Positions 23,865-33,784 of a DNA stretch of 42,581 nucleotides are shown here, piece after piece. This DNA comes from Acidobacteriota bacterium. GTDB lineage: Bacteria > Acidobacteriota > Terriglobia > Bryobacterales > Bryobacteraceae. The first letter of the stretch is position 1, and each line of letters begins with the position of its first letter. A program made the translations under genes and the position numbers. The notes under the pieces were generated by a model that was given only the letters and a program-made list of their open reading frames with translations, was not told where the DNA came from and ran no database searches. Location of the stretch: positions 1 through 42,581 of the forward strand of contig CANIVU010000079.1 in the NCBI GenBank assembly GCA_947470805.1, given 5' to 3'.

Positions 23865-25685
23865 CTACCGCCCCACGTAGGAAACGGTCCGCGAAGTGAC
23901 GCTCGAATTCCCCGCGGCATCGGTCACCGTCAGCTCAATCACGTAGTCCGTGTAAGCCTGCGCGAACTGCACCGTGATCTTCGGCGTATCAGCCGTCGCC
24001 GGGAAGATCCCCGCCGAACCGCCGCTCACCTTCCACTTGTACTGCAACCCCGAACCCACCGACGTGCTCCCATCCAGCGTCATTTCGAACACAGTCGTCG
24101 CCCGGTCCGTCGGCGCGATCTTCGCCTCCGTCACCGTCGGCGCCGGCGGCGCAGTAATCCCGTACATCGCAATCGTGCCGCTCGTCTCATTCGCCAACAC
24201 CAGCATCGGCTGCTTCGTCGGGCTATCGGCCGCCGGAATCACCAGAATCCCTTCCGGAGCCAGATCGCCACCCGTCACCGCCGTCGGATTGCCCTTGAAA
24301 TCCCGCGACGTCGTGTAATTCACAAACACCGGCTTTTCCGGATCCGTCACGTCATAAACCATCACGCCGCCCATGCGCTCCAAACAGATGAACGCATACA
24401 TTCTCCCGTTGATTTCGGAGACAACAACACCCTCCGGCTCCGGACCCTTGTTATCGCTCCGGTCGTCCTTCGTGTTGTTCGTACTGCTGACGTTGAAATA
24501 GTCCGGCAGGTTCTTCTCGAAGTACCGTTCAAACTGGTCACCGCTATCCCACACCAGCTTCCCGGCCGTGTCCCAAATGCTGAACGAACGCCCGCCCAGA
24601 ACCAGCAATCGGTCCTGATCCCCGTCGCCATCGGTGTCCCCGCCAAACGTCGTCACCGTCAACCGGCCCAACTGCGCGTTCCCCTTCAACGCCGCCCCAT
24701 TCGGGAACGCCTTCGCGTCCAGGTTCAACGTCGCCACCCGCGCCTCTTCTGTAAAGTCGCCCCAGTCGCGCGAATCCCCTTCATTCGCGGTAATCAGCCA
24801 CGTCTTCCCTTTCGCCTGGAAAGCCGCAATTCCGTCCGGCTGATACATTCCCAGCACCGGCCAGTTGGCGATGTTGATCGCGTTATCCCGGTCGCTCGCA
24901 TCGATCCCATTTCCCGGCAGATTGTGGTCTTTAAACCCTAGCCCAGCCAACTTCGTGAACTTGCCCGCCGCGATGTCCAGAATCCCAATCGCGTTGTTCT
25001 CCTGCAGCGTCACAAACGCCGTCTTCGAATCCGCCGCCACCGCAATATACTCCGGCTCCAGGTCCTGCGCCACGCTCGCGTTCCGCCCGTAAATGCGAAT
25101 CGACGCGTCCAGCTCTTCTCTCTTAAACGCCTTGAAATCCGCCGTCCGCACAGCCGATTGCCCAATGCCGATCACCCCGTTGCTCACATCGATGATCGAC
25201 ACCGACCCTTCCGGATCTTCCTTGTAATTCAAGCTCGGCTCACCTTCGTTCGCCGTCAGCACATACTTCCCATCCGGCGTAAACGTAACCATGTCCGGCT
25301 GCGCGCCCACGCGCACCGCGCCCTGCAGATTTCCCGTCGCGTCATAGAACAATACGCTGCCCGGATTCGTCTTCGGATCGGCCTCCACCGCGACGGCCAC
25401 AATCCCGTTCTTCACCGCTACACTATTGGCAACCTTGCCATAAATCGCGGGGATAAAAATCCGAAACACCGCCACCGGCTTCGCGGGATTGGAAATATCC
25501 ACCCCTTCCACCGCCGGCACGTAGGCGTTCGTAAAAAACAGCCGTTTCGTCGCCGGGTCATACGCGGCAATCTCCGCCGCCCCCTGGTCAAAAACACCGG
25601 TGCTGACACCGCCCAGCTTCTCAATCTTAAAGGTCTGTGCGAACGCGGCCCCTACACAGAGCACGCACAATAGGAATCTTTGCAT
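23865..25685 (-). CDS. Exported choice-of-anchor I domain protein
   Basis: A protein of 606 residues with a signal peptide (QRFLLCVLCVGAAFAQT). The main body (about 20-500) is a beta-propeller of the choice-of-anchor I type: DPATKRLFFTNAYVPAVEGVDIS, VTFTPDGKYVLTANEGEPS, LEPEYIAVAADSKTAFVTLQENNAIGILDI, LITANEGDSRDW, and late FWDTAGKLVWDSGDQFE-like and PEGVVV.EINGRMYAFICLERMGGVMVYD elements. The last 90 residues form an Ig-like fold with no obvious sorting tail. The family includes large extracellular proteins sometimes linked to alkaline phosphatases; enzymatic activity is unproven here. It follows the AcuI gene on the same strand after 54 bases that contain an ACAGGG/CCCTGT inverted pair. Confidence 0.88.
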   Translation of the reverse strand: MQRFLLCVLCVGAAFAQTFKIEKLGGVSTGVFDQGAAEIAAYDPATKRLFFTNAYVPAVEGVDISNPAKPVAVFRIFIPAIYGKVANSVAVKNGIVAVAVEADPKTNPGSVLFYDATGNLQGAVRVGAQPDMVTFTPDGKYVLTANEGEPSLNYKEDPEGSVSIIDVSNGVIGIGQSAVRTADFKAFKREELDASIRIYGRNASVAQDLEPEYIAVAADSKTAFVTLQENNAIGILDIAAGKFTKLAGLGFKDHNLPGNGIDASDRDNAINIANWPVLGMYQPDGIAAFQAKGKTWLITANEGDSRDWGDFTEEARVATLNLDAKAFPNGAALKGNAQLGRLTVTTFGGDTDGDGDQDRLLVLGGRSFSIWDTAGKLVWDSGDQFERYFEKNLPDYFNVSSTNNTKDDRSDNKGPEPEGVVVSEINGRMYAFICLERMGGVMVYDVTDPEKPVFVNYTTSRDFKGNPTAVTGGDLAPEGILVIPAADSPTKQPMLVLANETSGTIAMYGITAPPAPTVTEAKIAPTDRATTVFEMTLDGSTSVGSGLQYKWKVSGGSAGIFPATADTPKITVQFAQAYTDYVIELTVTDAAGNSSVTSRTVSYVGR

Positions 25686-25739
25686 CCCTAAACGAATATC
25701 AACAGGGCTTTACAATTCCATCAATTCCCTGTATCACCT

Positions 25740-26741
25740 CTATGAATTCTGCAACAACGGCTCGTCAAGACGCACCACCACCCGCCCCCGCACCTGCCCC
25801 GCCAACACCCGCCCCGCATACTCCGGCAACTCCGCCAACCCAATCTCCGCCGTCAACGAATCCAACAACCCAACATCCAATCCCTCCGCCAACAACCCCC
25901 AAATCCGCCGCCGCTCAGAATTAGCAACCTCCACCGAATTCACACCCAACAAACTCACACCCCGCAAAATAAAGGGAAACACCGTAGTATTCAACGAAAC
26001 GCCCCCAGCCAACCCACAAGCCGCCACCGCGCCCCCCTGCCCCATCGTCCGGATCAACCCGGCCAGCGTATCCCCGCCCACCGTATCAACCGCCCCACTC
26101 CACCGCTCACTCTCCATCGGCCGCGTCGCCGGTGCCGACAATTCCGCCCGGTCCATCACCTCCGCCGCCCCCAAACCCTGCAAATACGCAGCCTCCTCCA
26201 GCCGTCCCGTACTCGCCACCACCCGGTATCCCTTCCGTGCCAACAGCGCCACCGCAATCGACCCCACACCCCCAGCCGCGCCAGTCACCACCACATCCCG
26301 CCCATCCGGCCGCAACCCGTGCCGCTCCAAAGCATCCACGCACTGCATCGCCGTAAACCCGGCCGTCCCAATCGCCATCGCCTGCCGCAACGAAAAAACC
26401 GCCGGCAACGGCACCACAAACGAAGCCGGCACCCGCGCCACCTCCGCATACCCGCCCCAATACTTCTCGCTCAACCCGCACCCCGTCACAACAACCGCAT
26501 CCCCCACCGCAAAATCAGCCGAAACCGACTCCTCCACCACCCCCGCCAAATCAATCCCCGGCACCATCGGGAACGTTCGAATGACGCCTGGCGATCCCGT
26601 CATCGCCAGGCCGTCTTTGTAATTCAAGCTCGACCAGTGCACACGAATCCGCACGTCGCCCGCGGGCAACCACGCATCATCGATCTCTCCAAAACGGCTC
26701 TCAATCCGGCCGTCGGATTTCGTCGCCAGCCAGCCACGCAT
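25740..26741 (-). CDS. Acrylyl-CoA reductase-like zinc-free MDR enzyme (AcuI/YhdH)
   Basis: A protein of 333 residues of the medium-chain dehydrogenase family. SSLNYKDGLAMTG and PMVPGIDLAGVV are diagnostic of the YhdH/AcuI group, and the nucleotide fold has VVTGAAGGVGSIAVALL. The Cys and His zinc ligands of classical alcohol dehydrogenases are absent, as expected. AcuI reduces acryloyl-CoA to propionyl-CoA with NADPH, removing a toxic intermediate; a broader quinone or enone substrate is possible. It starts 9 bases after the NIPSNAP stop, where TAGGG provides a ribosome site, so the two are co-transcribed. Confidence 0.92.
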   Translation of the reverse strand: MRGWLATKSDGRIESRFGEIDDAWLPAGDVRIRVHWSSLNYKDGLAMTGSPGVIRTFPMVPGIDLAGVVEESVSADFAVGDAVVVTGCGLSEKYWGGYAEVARVPASFVVPLPAVFSLRQAMAIGTAGFTAMQCVDALERHGLRPDGRDVVVTGAAGGVGSIAVALLARKGYRVVASTGRLEEAAYLQGLGAAEVMDRAELSAPATRPMESERWSGAVDTVGGDTLAGLIRTMGQGGAVAACGLAGGVSLNTTVFPFILRGVSLLGVNSVEVANSERRRIWGLLAEGLDVGLLDSLTAEIGLAELPEYAGRVLAGQVRGRVVVRLDEPLLQNS

Positions 26742-26750
26742 AGCGAAACC

Positions 26751-27197
26751 CTACTTCTTCTTCGCCTTCGACTTCTGGCCCATCGTGAAGTAGTTTACTT
26801 CGCTCATATAAACGAAGTCCGCCTTCTCCACAATCTTCCCGTCCACTTCGGAAGCCTTGCGAGCGGCCTGCCATTCCGGATCCGCCTGGAACGCCTTCCA
26901 AGAAGCTTCACGCGCTTCCCGACTCGGGTACGCCAACACATAAATCAGGTCCTTCTCCGAACCCTTCTCTTTATCAGTGGGGCCCCAGAAACCAACCACT
27001 TCCATTCCGTGCTTTTCAAACAACGCAATCGTGTGCTTCCGGAACCGGTCATGCACGTTTTCCAACTTGCCCGGCATGGCATGGTAAATCCGAAGTTCAT
27101 AGAGCTTCCCCGTCGTCTTCAACGAAGGCGAAGGAGCAGGAGTCTGAGCGAAAGAGGTGGCCACAAAGGCCGTGCAGAACAGTAGCAGCGTACGCAT
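26751..27197 (-). CDS. Exported NIPSNAP family protein
   Basis: A protein of 148 residues from the ATG at 27197. A signal peptide ([18 protein letters not shown]) precedes a ferredoxin-like NIPSNAP domain: [31 protein letters not shown] and [26 protein letters not shown]. The Lys-rich tail ends the protein. NIPSNAP proteins are small dimeric alpha/beta-barrel proteins without a settled bacterial role. The frame is open much further upstream, but that part is antisense to the AddB-like gene. Operon with the downstream AcuI gene. Confidence 0.92.
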   Translation of the reverse strand: MRTLLLFCTAFVATSFAQTPAPSPSLKTTGKLYELRIYHAMPGKLENVHDRFRKHTIALFEKHGMEVVGFWGPTDKEKGSEKDLIYVLAYPSREAREASWKAFQADPEWQAARKASEVDGKIVEKADFVYMSEVNYFTMGQKSKAKKK

Positions 27198-27205
27198 AGG
27201 TTTCG

Positions 27206-27211
27206 AGTATA
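27206..27211 (-). promoter_or_regulatory. Candidate -10 box (TATACT) for NIPSNAP gene
   Basis: TATACT on the reverse strand ends 8 bases before the ATG at 27197. It lies 10 bases from the divergent TACAAT box of the AddB-like gene, forming a compact back-to-back promoter pair. Confidence 0.4.
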
Positions 27212-27221
27212 TCGCCCCGGC

Positions 27222-27227
27222 TACAAT
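27222..27227 (+). promoter_or_regulatory. Candidate -10 box (TACAAT) for AddB-like gene
   Basis: TACAAT ends 12 bases before the ATG at 27240, implying a leader of only about 6 bases and no room for a normal ribosome site. Confidence 0.4.
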
Positions 27228-27239
27228 GAAGTCTCCCGC

Positions 27240-29747
27240 ATGCAGGACGCACTTCTCAGCGCGCTCGCCCAAGGAGCCCTCCTCCTCACCGCCAACCGCC
27301 GCCTCGCCCGCCACTGGCGCATCGTCTACGACGAACAACAGAAGGCCAACGGAGCCACCGCCTGGCCCGCCCCCGCCATCCGCGCCTGGCCCGATTGGGT
27401 CACCGAATCCATCGACTCGCTCTTCCCCGATCACCTCATCCCCACCCCCTTCGCCGAACGCCGCGGCTGGTTCAAAATCATCAACGCCGGCCCCCTCCTC
27501 GATCAACAAGCCACCGCCGATGGCGCCGCCCAGGCCTGGGCCCTCTGCCAGCAATACGAACTCCCCCTCGCCCACCCGTCCTTCGATCAAACCGACGACA
27601 CCGCCAAGTTCCGCGACTGGGCCCAGGACTTCGAACGCCGCGCCAAGAAGAACAACTGGCTCCCCGCCGCCCGCCGTGAACAGTGGCTCGCCGAACATCT
27701 CCCGCTCACCATCCGCGAAGTCTGGCTCGATGGCTTCGACGAAACCACCCCCGCCCAGCGCACCCTCATCAACAAGCTCAACCACCGCGTCTACGAATCC
27801 GCCACCCGCCCCGCAGGCAACATCCAGCGCGCCCACTACGCCGACGCCACCGCCGAAATCCACGCCGCCGCACGCTGGGCCCGCACCCTCCTCGAACGCG
27901 GCGAAGCAAAGTCCATCGGCATCGTCGTCCAAAAACTTGCCGACCTCCGCCCCTCCGTCGAAGCCATCTTCGAAGACACCCTCGGCGCGCCCCTCTTCAA
28001 CATCTCCCTCGGCCGCCCGCTCACCGAATGGCCCATCATCGCCGATGCTCTGCTCCTCCTCCGCTGGCTCGCCCGCCCGCTCGACATCGGCAGCGCCGGC
28101 GTCCTCCTCCGCTCCCCGTTCCTAAAAGATGCCGACGCCGAACGCGCCGCCCGTGCCCAATACGACGTCGCCCTCCGTGCCAATAACGTCCTGGAACTAA
28201 CCCCCCAAGGCCCGCCCCTATTGGCCGAAGCCCTCCGCCAGGCCCAAGCTCAAATCGACGCCCAACCCCGCCAGCAATCCCCCGGCGCCTGGGCCCGCCA
28301 AATCCCGGCAATTCTCGAAGCCGCCGGCTGGCCCGGCAGCCGCACCCAGTCCAGCCCCGAACGCCAGGCCCTCGCCCGCTGGCAACAGACCCTCCGCGAG
28401 TTCGCCGCCCTCGATATGGTCGAACCCTCCCTCCCCTTCGCCCAGGCAATTTCGCTCCTGAACGACCTCGCCAAAGAAGCCATCTTCCAGCCCGAAACCG
28501 CCGAGATGCCCATCCAAATCCTCGAAGCCCTCCAAGCCGCCGGCTCCCGCTTCGACGCCCTCTGGGCCATGGGCATGACCGACACCGTCTGGCCCGCCCC
28601 CGCCAAACCCAACCCATTTATCCCCCGCATCCTCCAACGCGAATTCGACTTCCCCCACGCCACCCCCGAACGCGAACTCCGCTTCGCCCGCGAAGTTACC
28701 GACCGTCTTCTCCGCAGCGCCAACACCGTGATCTTCAGCCACCCCGAACGCGACGGCGACGAAGAACTCCGCCCCAGCCGCCTAATCCTCGAATACCCCG
28801 AAATCCCCCCGGAATCGAACGAATACCCCGGTTACGCCATCGCCGCGCCGCTCGAAGAAACCGCCGACACCACCGCCCCGGCGCTAACAAAAGACACCCC
28901 CGTCCGCGGCGGCACCGGCATCCTCGCCTGGCAATCGGTGTGCCCCTTCCAAGCCTTCGCCCGCGTGCGCCTCAAAGCGGAAGTGTGGGAGGAACCCGAA
29001 CCCGGCCTCTCCGCGCTCGAACGCGGCAACGCCCTCCACGGCGCGCTGGCAGCGTTGTGGAATCGCTTCAAAACCCGCGATGCCCTCGCCAGAATCGGCG
29101 AAATGGACCGCCGAGAAGCCATCACCGAAGCTGCCCAAACCGGCCTCAACACCCTCCCCGCCAACGGTCGCGAACGTCTGTTGGAACTCGAGCAGATCCG
29201 CCTCGAAGCCGTGCTCGCCGATTGGATCGAACTCGATTTCGAGCGCGACAACTTCACCGTCGAGGCGATCGAAAGTGAAGTCAAACTCGGCCTCCCGCTC
29301 AAAGCCCGCGCCGACCGCATCGACCGTCTCCCCACCGGCGAACTCGTCCTCATCGACTACAAAAGCACCGCCCCCAGCAAGAAGGTGTGGAGCGGCGACC
29401 GCCCCGACAATCTCCAACTCCCCCTCTACGCCACGTCGCTTCCGGAGACCCCAAGTGCCATCGTCTTCGCCCAACTCAAACGCGGCGAACACAAGTTCGA
29501 CGGCCTGGCCGCGGCCGAAGGCCTGATGCCCGGCGTCAAGCCGCCACAACAAGGCTGGCCCGAACAGCTACAGGAGTGGCGCGAAACCATCGCCAAAATC
29601 TGGAAGGAGTTCGAAGACGGCCGCGCCGACGTCGACCCAAAGGACAACGGCAAACCCTGCCGCCAGTGCCATCTCCACTCCCTCTGCCGCGTCTACGACA
29701 CCACCATCCAGCCCAACACCGACGACGCTACACAAAGCGACCGATGA
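27240..29747 (+). CDS. AddB-like PD-(D/E)XK nuclease, recombination repair
   Basis: A protein of 835 residues. The N-terminus [15 protein letters not shown] replaces the Walker A region as in inactive-helicase AddB-like repair proteins (the group often named probable DNA repair protein, TIGR03623). Middle: divergent helicase fold. The C-terminal nuclease has ARADRID, then LVLIDYKST with Asp706 and Lys708, and LQLPLYA. Four Fe-S cysteines frame it: Cys568 in [11 protein letters not shown] and Cys807, Cys810 and Cys816 in [10 protein letters not shown]. With an AddA-type helicase it would resect DNA double-strand ends. Its partner lies at 35627, beyond about 5.9 kb of unrelated genes. Confidence 0.9.
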   Translation: MQDALLSALAQGALLLTANRRLARHWRIVYDEQQKANGATAWPAPAIRAWPDWVTESIDSLFPDHLIPTPFAERRGWFKIINAGPLLDQQATADGAAQAWALCQQYELPLAHPSFDQTDDTAKFRDWAQDFERRAKKNNWLPAARREQWLAEHLPLTIREVWLDGFDETTPAQRTLINKLNHRVYESATRPAGNIQRAHYADATAEIHAAARWARTLLERGEAKSIGIVVQKLADLRPSVEAIFEDTLGAPLFNISLGRPLTEWPIIADALLLLRWLARPLDIGSAGVLLRSPFLKDADAERAARAQYDVALRANNVLELTPQGPPLLAEALRQAQAQIDAQPRQQSPGAWARQIPAILEAAGWPGSRTQSSPERQALARWQQTLREFAALDMVEPSLPFAQAISLLNDLAKEAIFQPETAEMPIQILEALQAAGSRFDALWAMGMTDTVWPAPAKPNPFIPRILQREFDFPHATPERELRFAREVTDRLLRSANTVIFSHPERDGDEELRPSRLILEYPEIPPESNEYPGYAIAAPLEETADTTAPALTKDTPVRGGTGILAWQSVCPFQAFARVRLKAEVWEEPEPGLSALERGNALHGALAALWNRFKTRDALARIGEMDRREAITEAAQTGLNTLPANGRERLLELEQIRLEAVLADWIELDFERDNFTVEAIESEVKLGLPLKARADRIDRLPTGELVLIDYKSTAPSKKVWSGDRPDNLQLPLYATSLPETPSAIVFAQLKRGEHKFDGLAAAEGLMPGVKPPQQGWPEQLQEWRETIAKIWKEFEDGRADVDPKDNGKPCRQCHLHSLCRVYDTTIQPNTDDATQSDR

Positions 29748-29792
29748 TTTCCCCCGCCCTCGCCCGTCTATATCAACATAGGAGCCACTCCC

Positions 29793-30254
29793 ATGGAATT
29801 AACGAACCGAGACCTCACCATCACCCGCTTAATCGACGCCCCGCCCGAAGCCGTCTTCAAATGCTGGACCACCCCCAGTCTCATCACAAAATGGTTCACA
29901 CCGCCCCCCTATGAGACCATCCGCGCCGAAATCGACCTCCGCCCCGGCGGCAGCAGCCTCATCGTCATGCGCAGCCCCGAAGGCGTCGAAATCCCCAACC
30001 CCGGCATCTACCTCGAAGTCATCCCCAACGAAAAAATCGTCGCCACCGACGCCTACACCGCCGCCTGGGAACCCTCCCCAAAACCCTTCATGACCCTCAT
30101 CCTCACCTTCGAAAACGTCAACGGCAAAACCCAATACACCGCCATCGCCCGCCACTGGTCCGTCGCCGACCGCGAAGCCCACGAAAACATGGGTTTCCAC
30201 ACCGACTGGGGCATCGCGACAGATCAACTCGCCGCCCTCGCCGCCACACTCTAA
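29793..30254 (+). CDS. SRPBCC/AHSA1-type ligand-binding protein
   Basis: A protein of 153 residues with the AHSA1 pattern ITRLIDAPPEAVFKCWTTPSLITKWFTPPPYE, EIDLRPGGSSLIVM, GIYLEVIPNEKIVATDAY and a final helix MGFHTDWGIATDQLAALA. Such SRPBCC proteins have a deep hydrophobic cavity; many bacterial ones are stress-related or enzyme-like with unknown ligand. AGGAG lies about 8 bases before the ATG. The next gene starts in the last base of its stop codon. Confidence 0.9.
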   Translation: MELTNRDLTITRLIDAPPEAVFKCWTTPSLITKWFTPPPYETIRAEIDLRPGGSSLIVMRSPEGVEIPNPGIYLEVIPNEKIVATDAYTAAWEPSPKPFMTLILTFENVNGKTQYTAIARHWSVADREAHENMGFHTDWGIATDQLAALAATL

Positions 30255-30652
30255 TGCTCCTCCTCGCCCTTGCAATCGCCATGGCCAACCCCGCCCTCAC
30301 CCTCCGCGCCGAATGCAAGGGCACCCCCAGCCCCACAGCCGACCTCTTCCTCACCCTGACAATCACCAACACCACCAACGCCCCCATCCCCTTCCCCCTC
30401 GAATACCTCCAAAAAACCGGCCCGTCCATCAAACTAACCGACACCCGCACGCAACAACACACCTACCTCCGCACCAACCTCGCTCCCCAGGAACTCCGCC
30501 AAAAAAACACCCAAATCCCACCCCACAAATCCGTCACCCTCGAATGGCTCATCCACCCCATCGAACTCGAACAATTCGGCACGCCGATCGACCTCACCGC
30601 CACCATCACCCTGGAATCCCTGACCACCACCATCCCCATCAAGTCGAAATAA
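30254..30652 (+). CDS. Small exported protein of unknown function
   Basis: A protein of 132 residues with a short signal-like N-terminus (LLLALAIAMANPALT). The rest is Thr/Pro-rich with alternating hydrophobic residues, like a single beta-sandwich (DLFLTLTITNTTNAPIPFPLEYL). Start shares one base with the stop of the SRPBCC gene. Codon use is extremely C-rich. The 3' end overlaps the convergent VOC gene by 14 bases. No family recognised. Confidence 0.6.
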   Translation: MLLLALAIAMANPALTLRAECKGTPSPTADLFLTLTITNTTNAPIPFPLEYLQKTGPSIKLTDTRTQQHTYLRTNLAPQELRQKNTQIPPHKSVTLEWLIHPIELEQFGTPIDLTATITLESLTTTIPIKSK

Positions 30653-30947
30653 TCCCAAACACATTCCCCTCCGGATCCACCCCATCCACGCCCCCCCACG
30701 GCCGCCGCAACAACCGCACGCCCAACCCCTCCAGCCGCGCCACGTCCCCGTCAAAAACCAACTTGATCGGCGTCTCCTCCCGCACCGGACCCACCTCCCA
30801 ATCCCCCTCCACCCCGTGCAACCCAAACCCCTCAAACTCCACCCACCCCTCAGACTCCCCCTTCACCGCCAGCCCCATCACATCCCGGTAAAAAGTCGTC
30901 ATCCCCACCAGATCCCGCACAAAAATCATTGCCATCCGAATCGCCAT
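30639..30947 (-). CDS. VOC/glyoxalase-fold protein
   Basis: A protein of 102 residues with the vicinal-oxygen-chelate pattern: MIFVRDLVGMTTFYRDVMGLAV, then short strands and DPEGNVFGI at the end. A single VOC half-domain pair that normally dimerises; metal and substrate unknown. GGGA precedes the ATG at 30947 closely; an ATG at 30935 is an alternative. Confidence 0.85.
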   Translation of the reverse strand: MAIRMAMIFVRDLVGMTTFYRDVMGLAVKGESEGWVEFEGFGLHGVEGDWEVGPVREETPIKLVFDGDVARLEGLGVRLLRRPWGGVDGVDPEGNVFGIIST

Positions 30948-31030
30948 AATTCCCAGCCTACCCCGAACTCCTTACAACTTCCTTACATCTTTCCCGCCAC
31001 AATGCCCCACTCTCAACCAAGAGGTAAACC

Positions 31031-31735
31031 ATGAAAACACTATCAGCACTCACACTCATCTTCTTCGGAGGCGCCTTTTCGGCGTCTGCAATCTCCTGCG
31101 GCACAGTCGCCACCCCCGGCGCCTGCACGCTAAACGTCAACAATCAGGTTCAGTACACCTTCAGCAACTTCGCCTTCGTCACCAATTCCAACTCCGGCGG
31201 CGCCCCGCTCGTCGCCGCCGATAACATCAATCTCAACCTGATCACTGGTGGCGGCCTCTCCGGTATCCTCCAAGTGAGCAAAGCCACCACCACCGCCAAT
31301 CCCAACGTCGTCTTCCTGGCCAACAGCGGCGGCGTTTCCACGTTCTCCTTCAGCTACGACCTCTCCATCGCCGCCATCGGCGCCGGCACCGTCAACCTGA
31401 TCAACCCCGCCAGCGTCGAACTCAACACAAGTTCCTTCACCAACAATGGCTCCGGCGCCGTCCAACTCGTCCTCTCCGGCGCACCCACCTGCCAGGCAAT
31501 CACCACCTCCACGCTCGACATCTGCACGCTGCCCGCCGGCACTACCACCACGTTGAGCACCGGCAATATCATCGCCCTCGCCGGTAACTCGGGCAATGTC
31601 AGCATCGGCACTTTCAGCAATATCTACAACGCCAGCTTCACGCCCGACCCCCAAACCAGCGTCCCCGAACCCTCCTCCTACGCTCTCTTCGGTGCCGGCC
31701 TCGCCGCCATCGGCTACCTCCGCCGCCGCCAATGA
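31031..31735 (+). CDS. PEP-CTERM sorting-signal protein
   Basis: A protein of 234 residues with signal peptide (LSALTLIFFGGAFSASA), a Ser/Thr/Asn/Gly-rich beta-type mature part and the C-terminal tail VPEPSSYALFGAGLAAIGYLRRRQ, that is VPEP, hydrophobic span and RRR. AGAGG lies 7 bases before the ATG. The two Cys near residues 23 and 32 and another pair at about 155-170 could form disulphides outside the cell. Surface or extracellular role inferred from the exosortase tail only. Confidence 0.9.
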   Translation: MKTLSALTLIFFGGAFSASAISCGTVATPGACTLNVNNQVQYTFSNFAFVTNSNSGGAPLVAADNINLNLITGGGLSGILQVSKATTTANPNVVFLANSGGVSTFSFSYDLSIAAIGAGTVNLINPASVELNTSSFTNNGSGAVQLVLSGAPTCQAITTSTLDICTLPAGTTTTLSTGNIIALAGNSGNVSIGTFSNIYNASFTPDPQTSVPEPSSYALFGAGLAAIGYLRRRQ

Positions 31736-31768
31736 CAACATCGCCAGCCCATTCGCGCCTAACCGTGT

Positions 31769-32980
31769 ATGGGCTGGTTACTTTCTCTCTCCGCCGCCGT
31801 CGTCGCCGCCATCGCCGGCTGCCTCCTCGCCTTCTACATCGGCGAGAAATGCGTTACCTGGTATCGCATTAGCAGCTTCGAAGGCGGCTCCGGCTACGCC
31901 GTCATCTTCATGTCCCTGGGAGGCCTCCTCGCCGGCTTCCTCCTCGGCTTCGCGGTAGCGAAATCGTTCGGCACCGGCTTCCTCAACGGCACCGGCCTCG
32001 CCCTCGCCGCCGTCGCCGCCGTCTCCGGCGTAGTCTATGTCCTCGCCCGCATGGGTGGCGACGTCCCGCCCGAACTCAACGGCGACAGTCTCCACCTCCA
32101 AGTCGAAATGCGCATGGCCCCCGGCTGGCAACCCTCGCATCTGGCCCAAGCCGGCCAAAACTACTGCCTGCTGACATCCCTCGCCGGCGGCAACCAGCGC
32201 CGCCGCCCTCGCCACGGGACACTCGATTTCGAAAAGGCCACCCAACAGGACGGCCGCTGGATCGTCCCCTGCCAAGTCCCCATCCACTCCACCCGCGCCC
32301 CTCTCCTCGTTAGCCTCCACCTCGGCAACAAGTCCAATCTCGAATTCGTCTCGCCCCTGCCATCCCAGCCCACCGCCGCCAACGAGCAGTGGGCCCCCTG
32401 GTCCTCCACCGGTTTCGCCCAACCCCAAACCACCGGCTACGAATACCGCGTCCGCGTGCAGCGCGACGACGTGGTCCGCGCCGAGCGCCAAGCCGCCGAA
32501 ACAGCGGCGTATGAAAACCGCCAACGCGACTTCGCCGCCCTCAACGAATCGTCCCCGCTCAAAGCCTGGCTGCCCTTCGCCAACTCCTACAACAGCGACG
32601 ACATCTCCGGCCGTGCCCAGCGCTACCTCGCCACCCGCCTCCCCGAATTCGAAGCGCTCCTAACCGACCCCGACCCCGCCATCGTCCTCGGAGCCCTCAA
32701 AGCCCTGCTATACCACCAGACATTCCCCGACACGCTCACCCCAGCCATCATCGCCTCCGGCCGCGCCGTCCTCCCGCTTATCGAAAAGGCGAAGCAAGCC
32801 AAGGACCCCGAAGACCCCGACAAGCTCACCGAAAAGCAGGCCCGCGAGTTCGTCGAAATCTGGAAGTCGGTAGCCGAAAAGACGAACGCCCCCACGGACA
32901 AAGTGAAGACGGAGATCGGCGTCGCCGCCGCCTACGCCAAGCAAGGCGACATGCAGGACCTGGCCCTCGCCATGCGCTAG
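31769..32980 (+). CDS. Membrane protein with large soluble C-terminal domain, unknown
   Basis: A protein of 403 residues. Three hydrophobic spans lie in the first 95 residues (LSLSAAVVAAIAGCLLAFYIG, VIFMSLGGLLAGFLLGFAV, TGLALAAVAAVSGVVYVLA). A beta-rich soluble part follows (about 100-235), then helical repeats resembling HEAT-like units (YLATRLPEFEALLTDPDPAIVLGALKALL) to the end. No family recognised. It starts 33 bases after the PEP-CTERM gene and converges with the methyltransferase. Confidence 0.7.
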   Translation: MGWLLSLSAAVVAAIAGCLLAFYIGEKCVTWYRISSFEGGSGYAVIFMSLGGLLAGFLLGFAVAKSFGTGFLNGTGLALAAVAAVSGVVYVLARMGGDVPPELNGDSLHLQVEMRMAPGWQPSHLAQAGQNYCLLTSLAGGNQRRRPRHGTLDFEKATQQDGRWIVPCQVPIHSTRAPLLVSLHLGNKSNLEFVSPLPSQPTAANEQWAPWSSTGFAQPQTTGYEYRVRVQRDDVVRAERQAAETAAYENRQRDFAALNESSPLKAWLPFANSYNSDDISGRAQRYLATRLPEFEALLTDPDPAIVLGALKALLYHQTFPDTLTPAIIASGRAVLPLIEKAKQAKDPEDPDKLTEKQAREFVEIWKSVAEKTNAPTDKVKTEIGVAAAYAKQGDMQDLALAMR

Positions 32981-32992
32981 CCCACGCCATCG

Positions 32993-33757
32993 CTACAACG
33001 GCGCCTTCTCCGCCACCAATCGAACCAACCGCAACGGCTTCCGCGCCCACTCATGCTCGGCCACTACGTCCTCGTACTTCCGAATCACAAACCCATCAAA
33101 AATCCGCAACAACTCATTGGTCTCATACTCAAAACCCATACCGCCCGCCTCCTTGTGAGCGCACTCCACCACCACCACGCCGCCCGGCCGCAACGCCTCC
33201 CGAATCCGATACACACTCCGCTTCTCAAGCGGATAAATCAGAGCAATCAAATCCCACTGTCCCACGCCAAAATCAAACTCCTCATCCGAAGCTAAAACGG
33301 CATTCAACTTCACCCCCGCCCTCCGCGCCTGGGCCAACCCGGCCGCCGAAGTATCAAACCCCGTCACATCCCAACCCAGCTTCGCCAAATACACCGCATT
33401 CCTTCCCTGCCCCATCCCCACATCCAACGCCCGCCCCGGCTTCCGCCCCTTCACCGCCTCCACCAACAACGCATTCGGAGCCCGCAAAAAACCCGCCCCC
33501 GCGTCCCCATAAATCGAGTCATAAAACACACCCTCATCCCGCGACGCAATGACCGACAGTATCCGCCCCGCCTCCCCCGGCGGCACGCCATCTGCGACCA
33601 ACTTCGCCCGATACCGTTCCATCGCCACCGCCCACGGCAACGCCCCATTCGCCGGCACCTTCCGCCAATTCAAAAAGGCAGCATACGCTGCGCCCCCATC
33701 CACCTGCGCAAACAAGGCGGCAAAACACAGCAGCAAACAAATCACGAGGCGCAACAT
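32993..33757 (-). CDS. Exported-looking class I SAM methyltransferase
   Basis: A protein of 254 residues from the ATG at 33757. It opens with a clear signal-peptide-like segment (LRLVICLLLCFAALFAQ), unusual for a SAM enzyme because SAM is cytoplasmic. The core has motif I RALDVGMGQGRNAVYLAKLGWDVTGFD, motif II-like FDFGVGQWDLIALIYPL and LRPGGVVVVECAH. Frame-open sequence extends eight codons upstream to 33781. The signal may be a membrane anchor. Substrate unknown. A TGTATAAA sequence at 33767-33774 may serve promoters on both strands, because the next gene starts divergently. Confidence 0.85.
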   Translation of the reverse strand: MLRLVICLLLCFAALFAQVDGGAAYAAFLNWRKVPANGALPWAVAMERYRAKLVADGVPPGEAGRILSVIASRDEGVFYDSIYGDAGAGFLRAPNALLVEAVKGRKPGRALDVGMGQGRNAVYLAKLGWDVTGFDTSAAGLAQARRAGVKLNAVLASDEEFDFGVGQWDLIALIYPLEKRSVYRIREALRPGGVVVVECAHKEAGGMGFEYETNELLRIFDGFVIRKYEDVVAEHEWARKPLRLVRLVAEKAPL

Positions 33758-33784
33758 CCCCCCCAGTGTATAAAGGAACAAAGC

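Noticed and set aside
27198-27932. Reverse-strand extension of the NIPSNAP frame
   Set aside because: Antisense to the AddB-like gene; the signal peptide starts at 27197.
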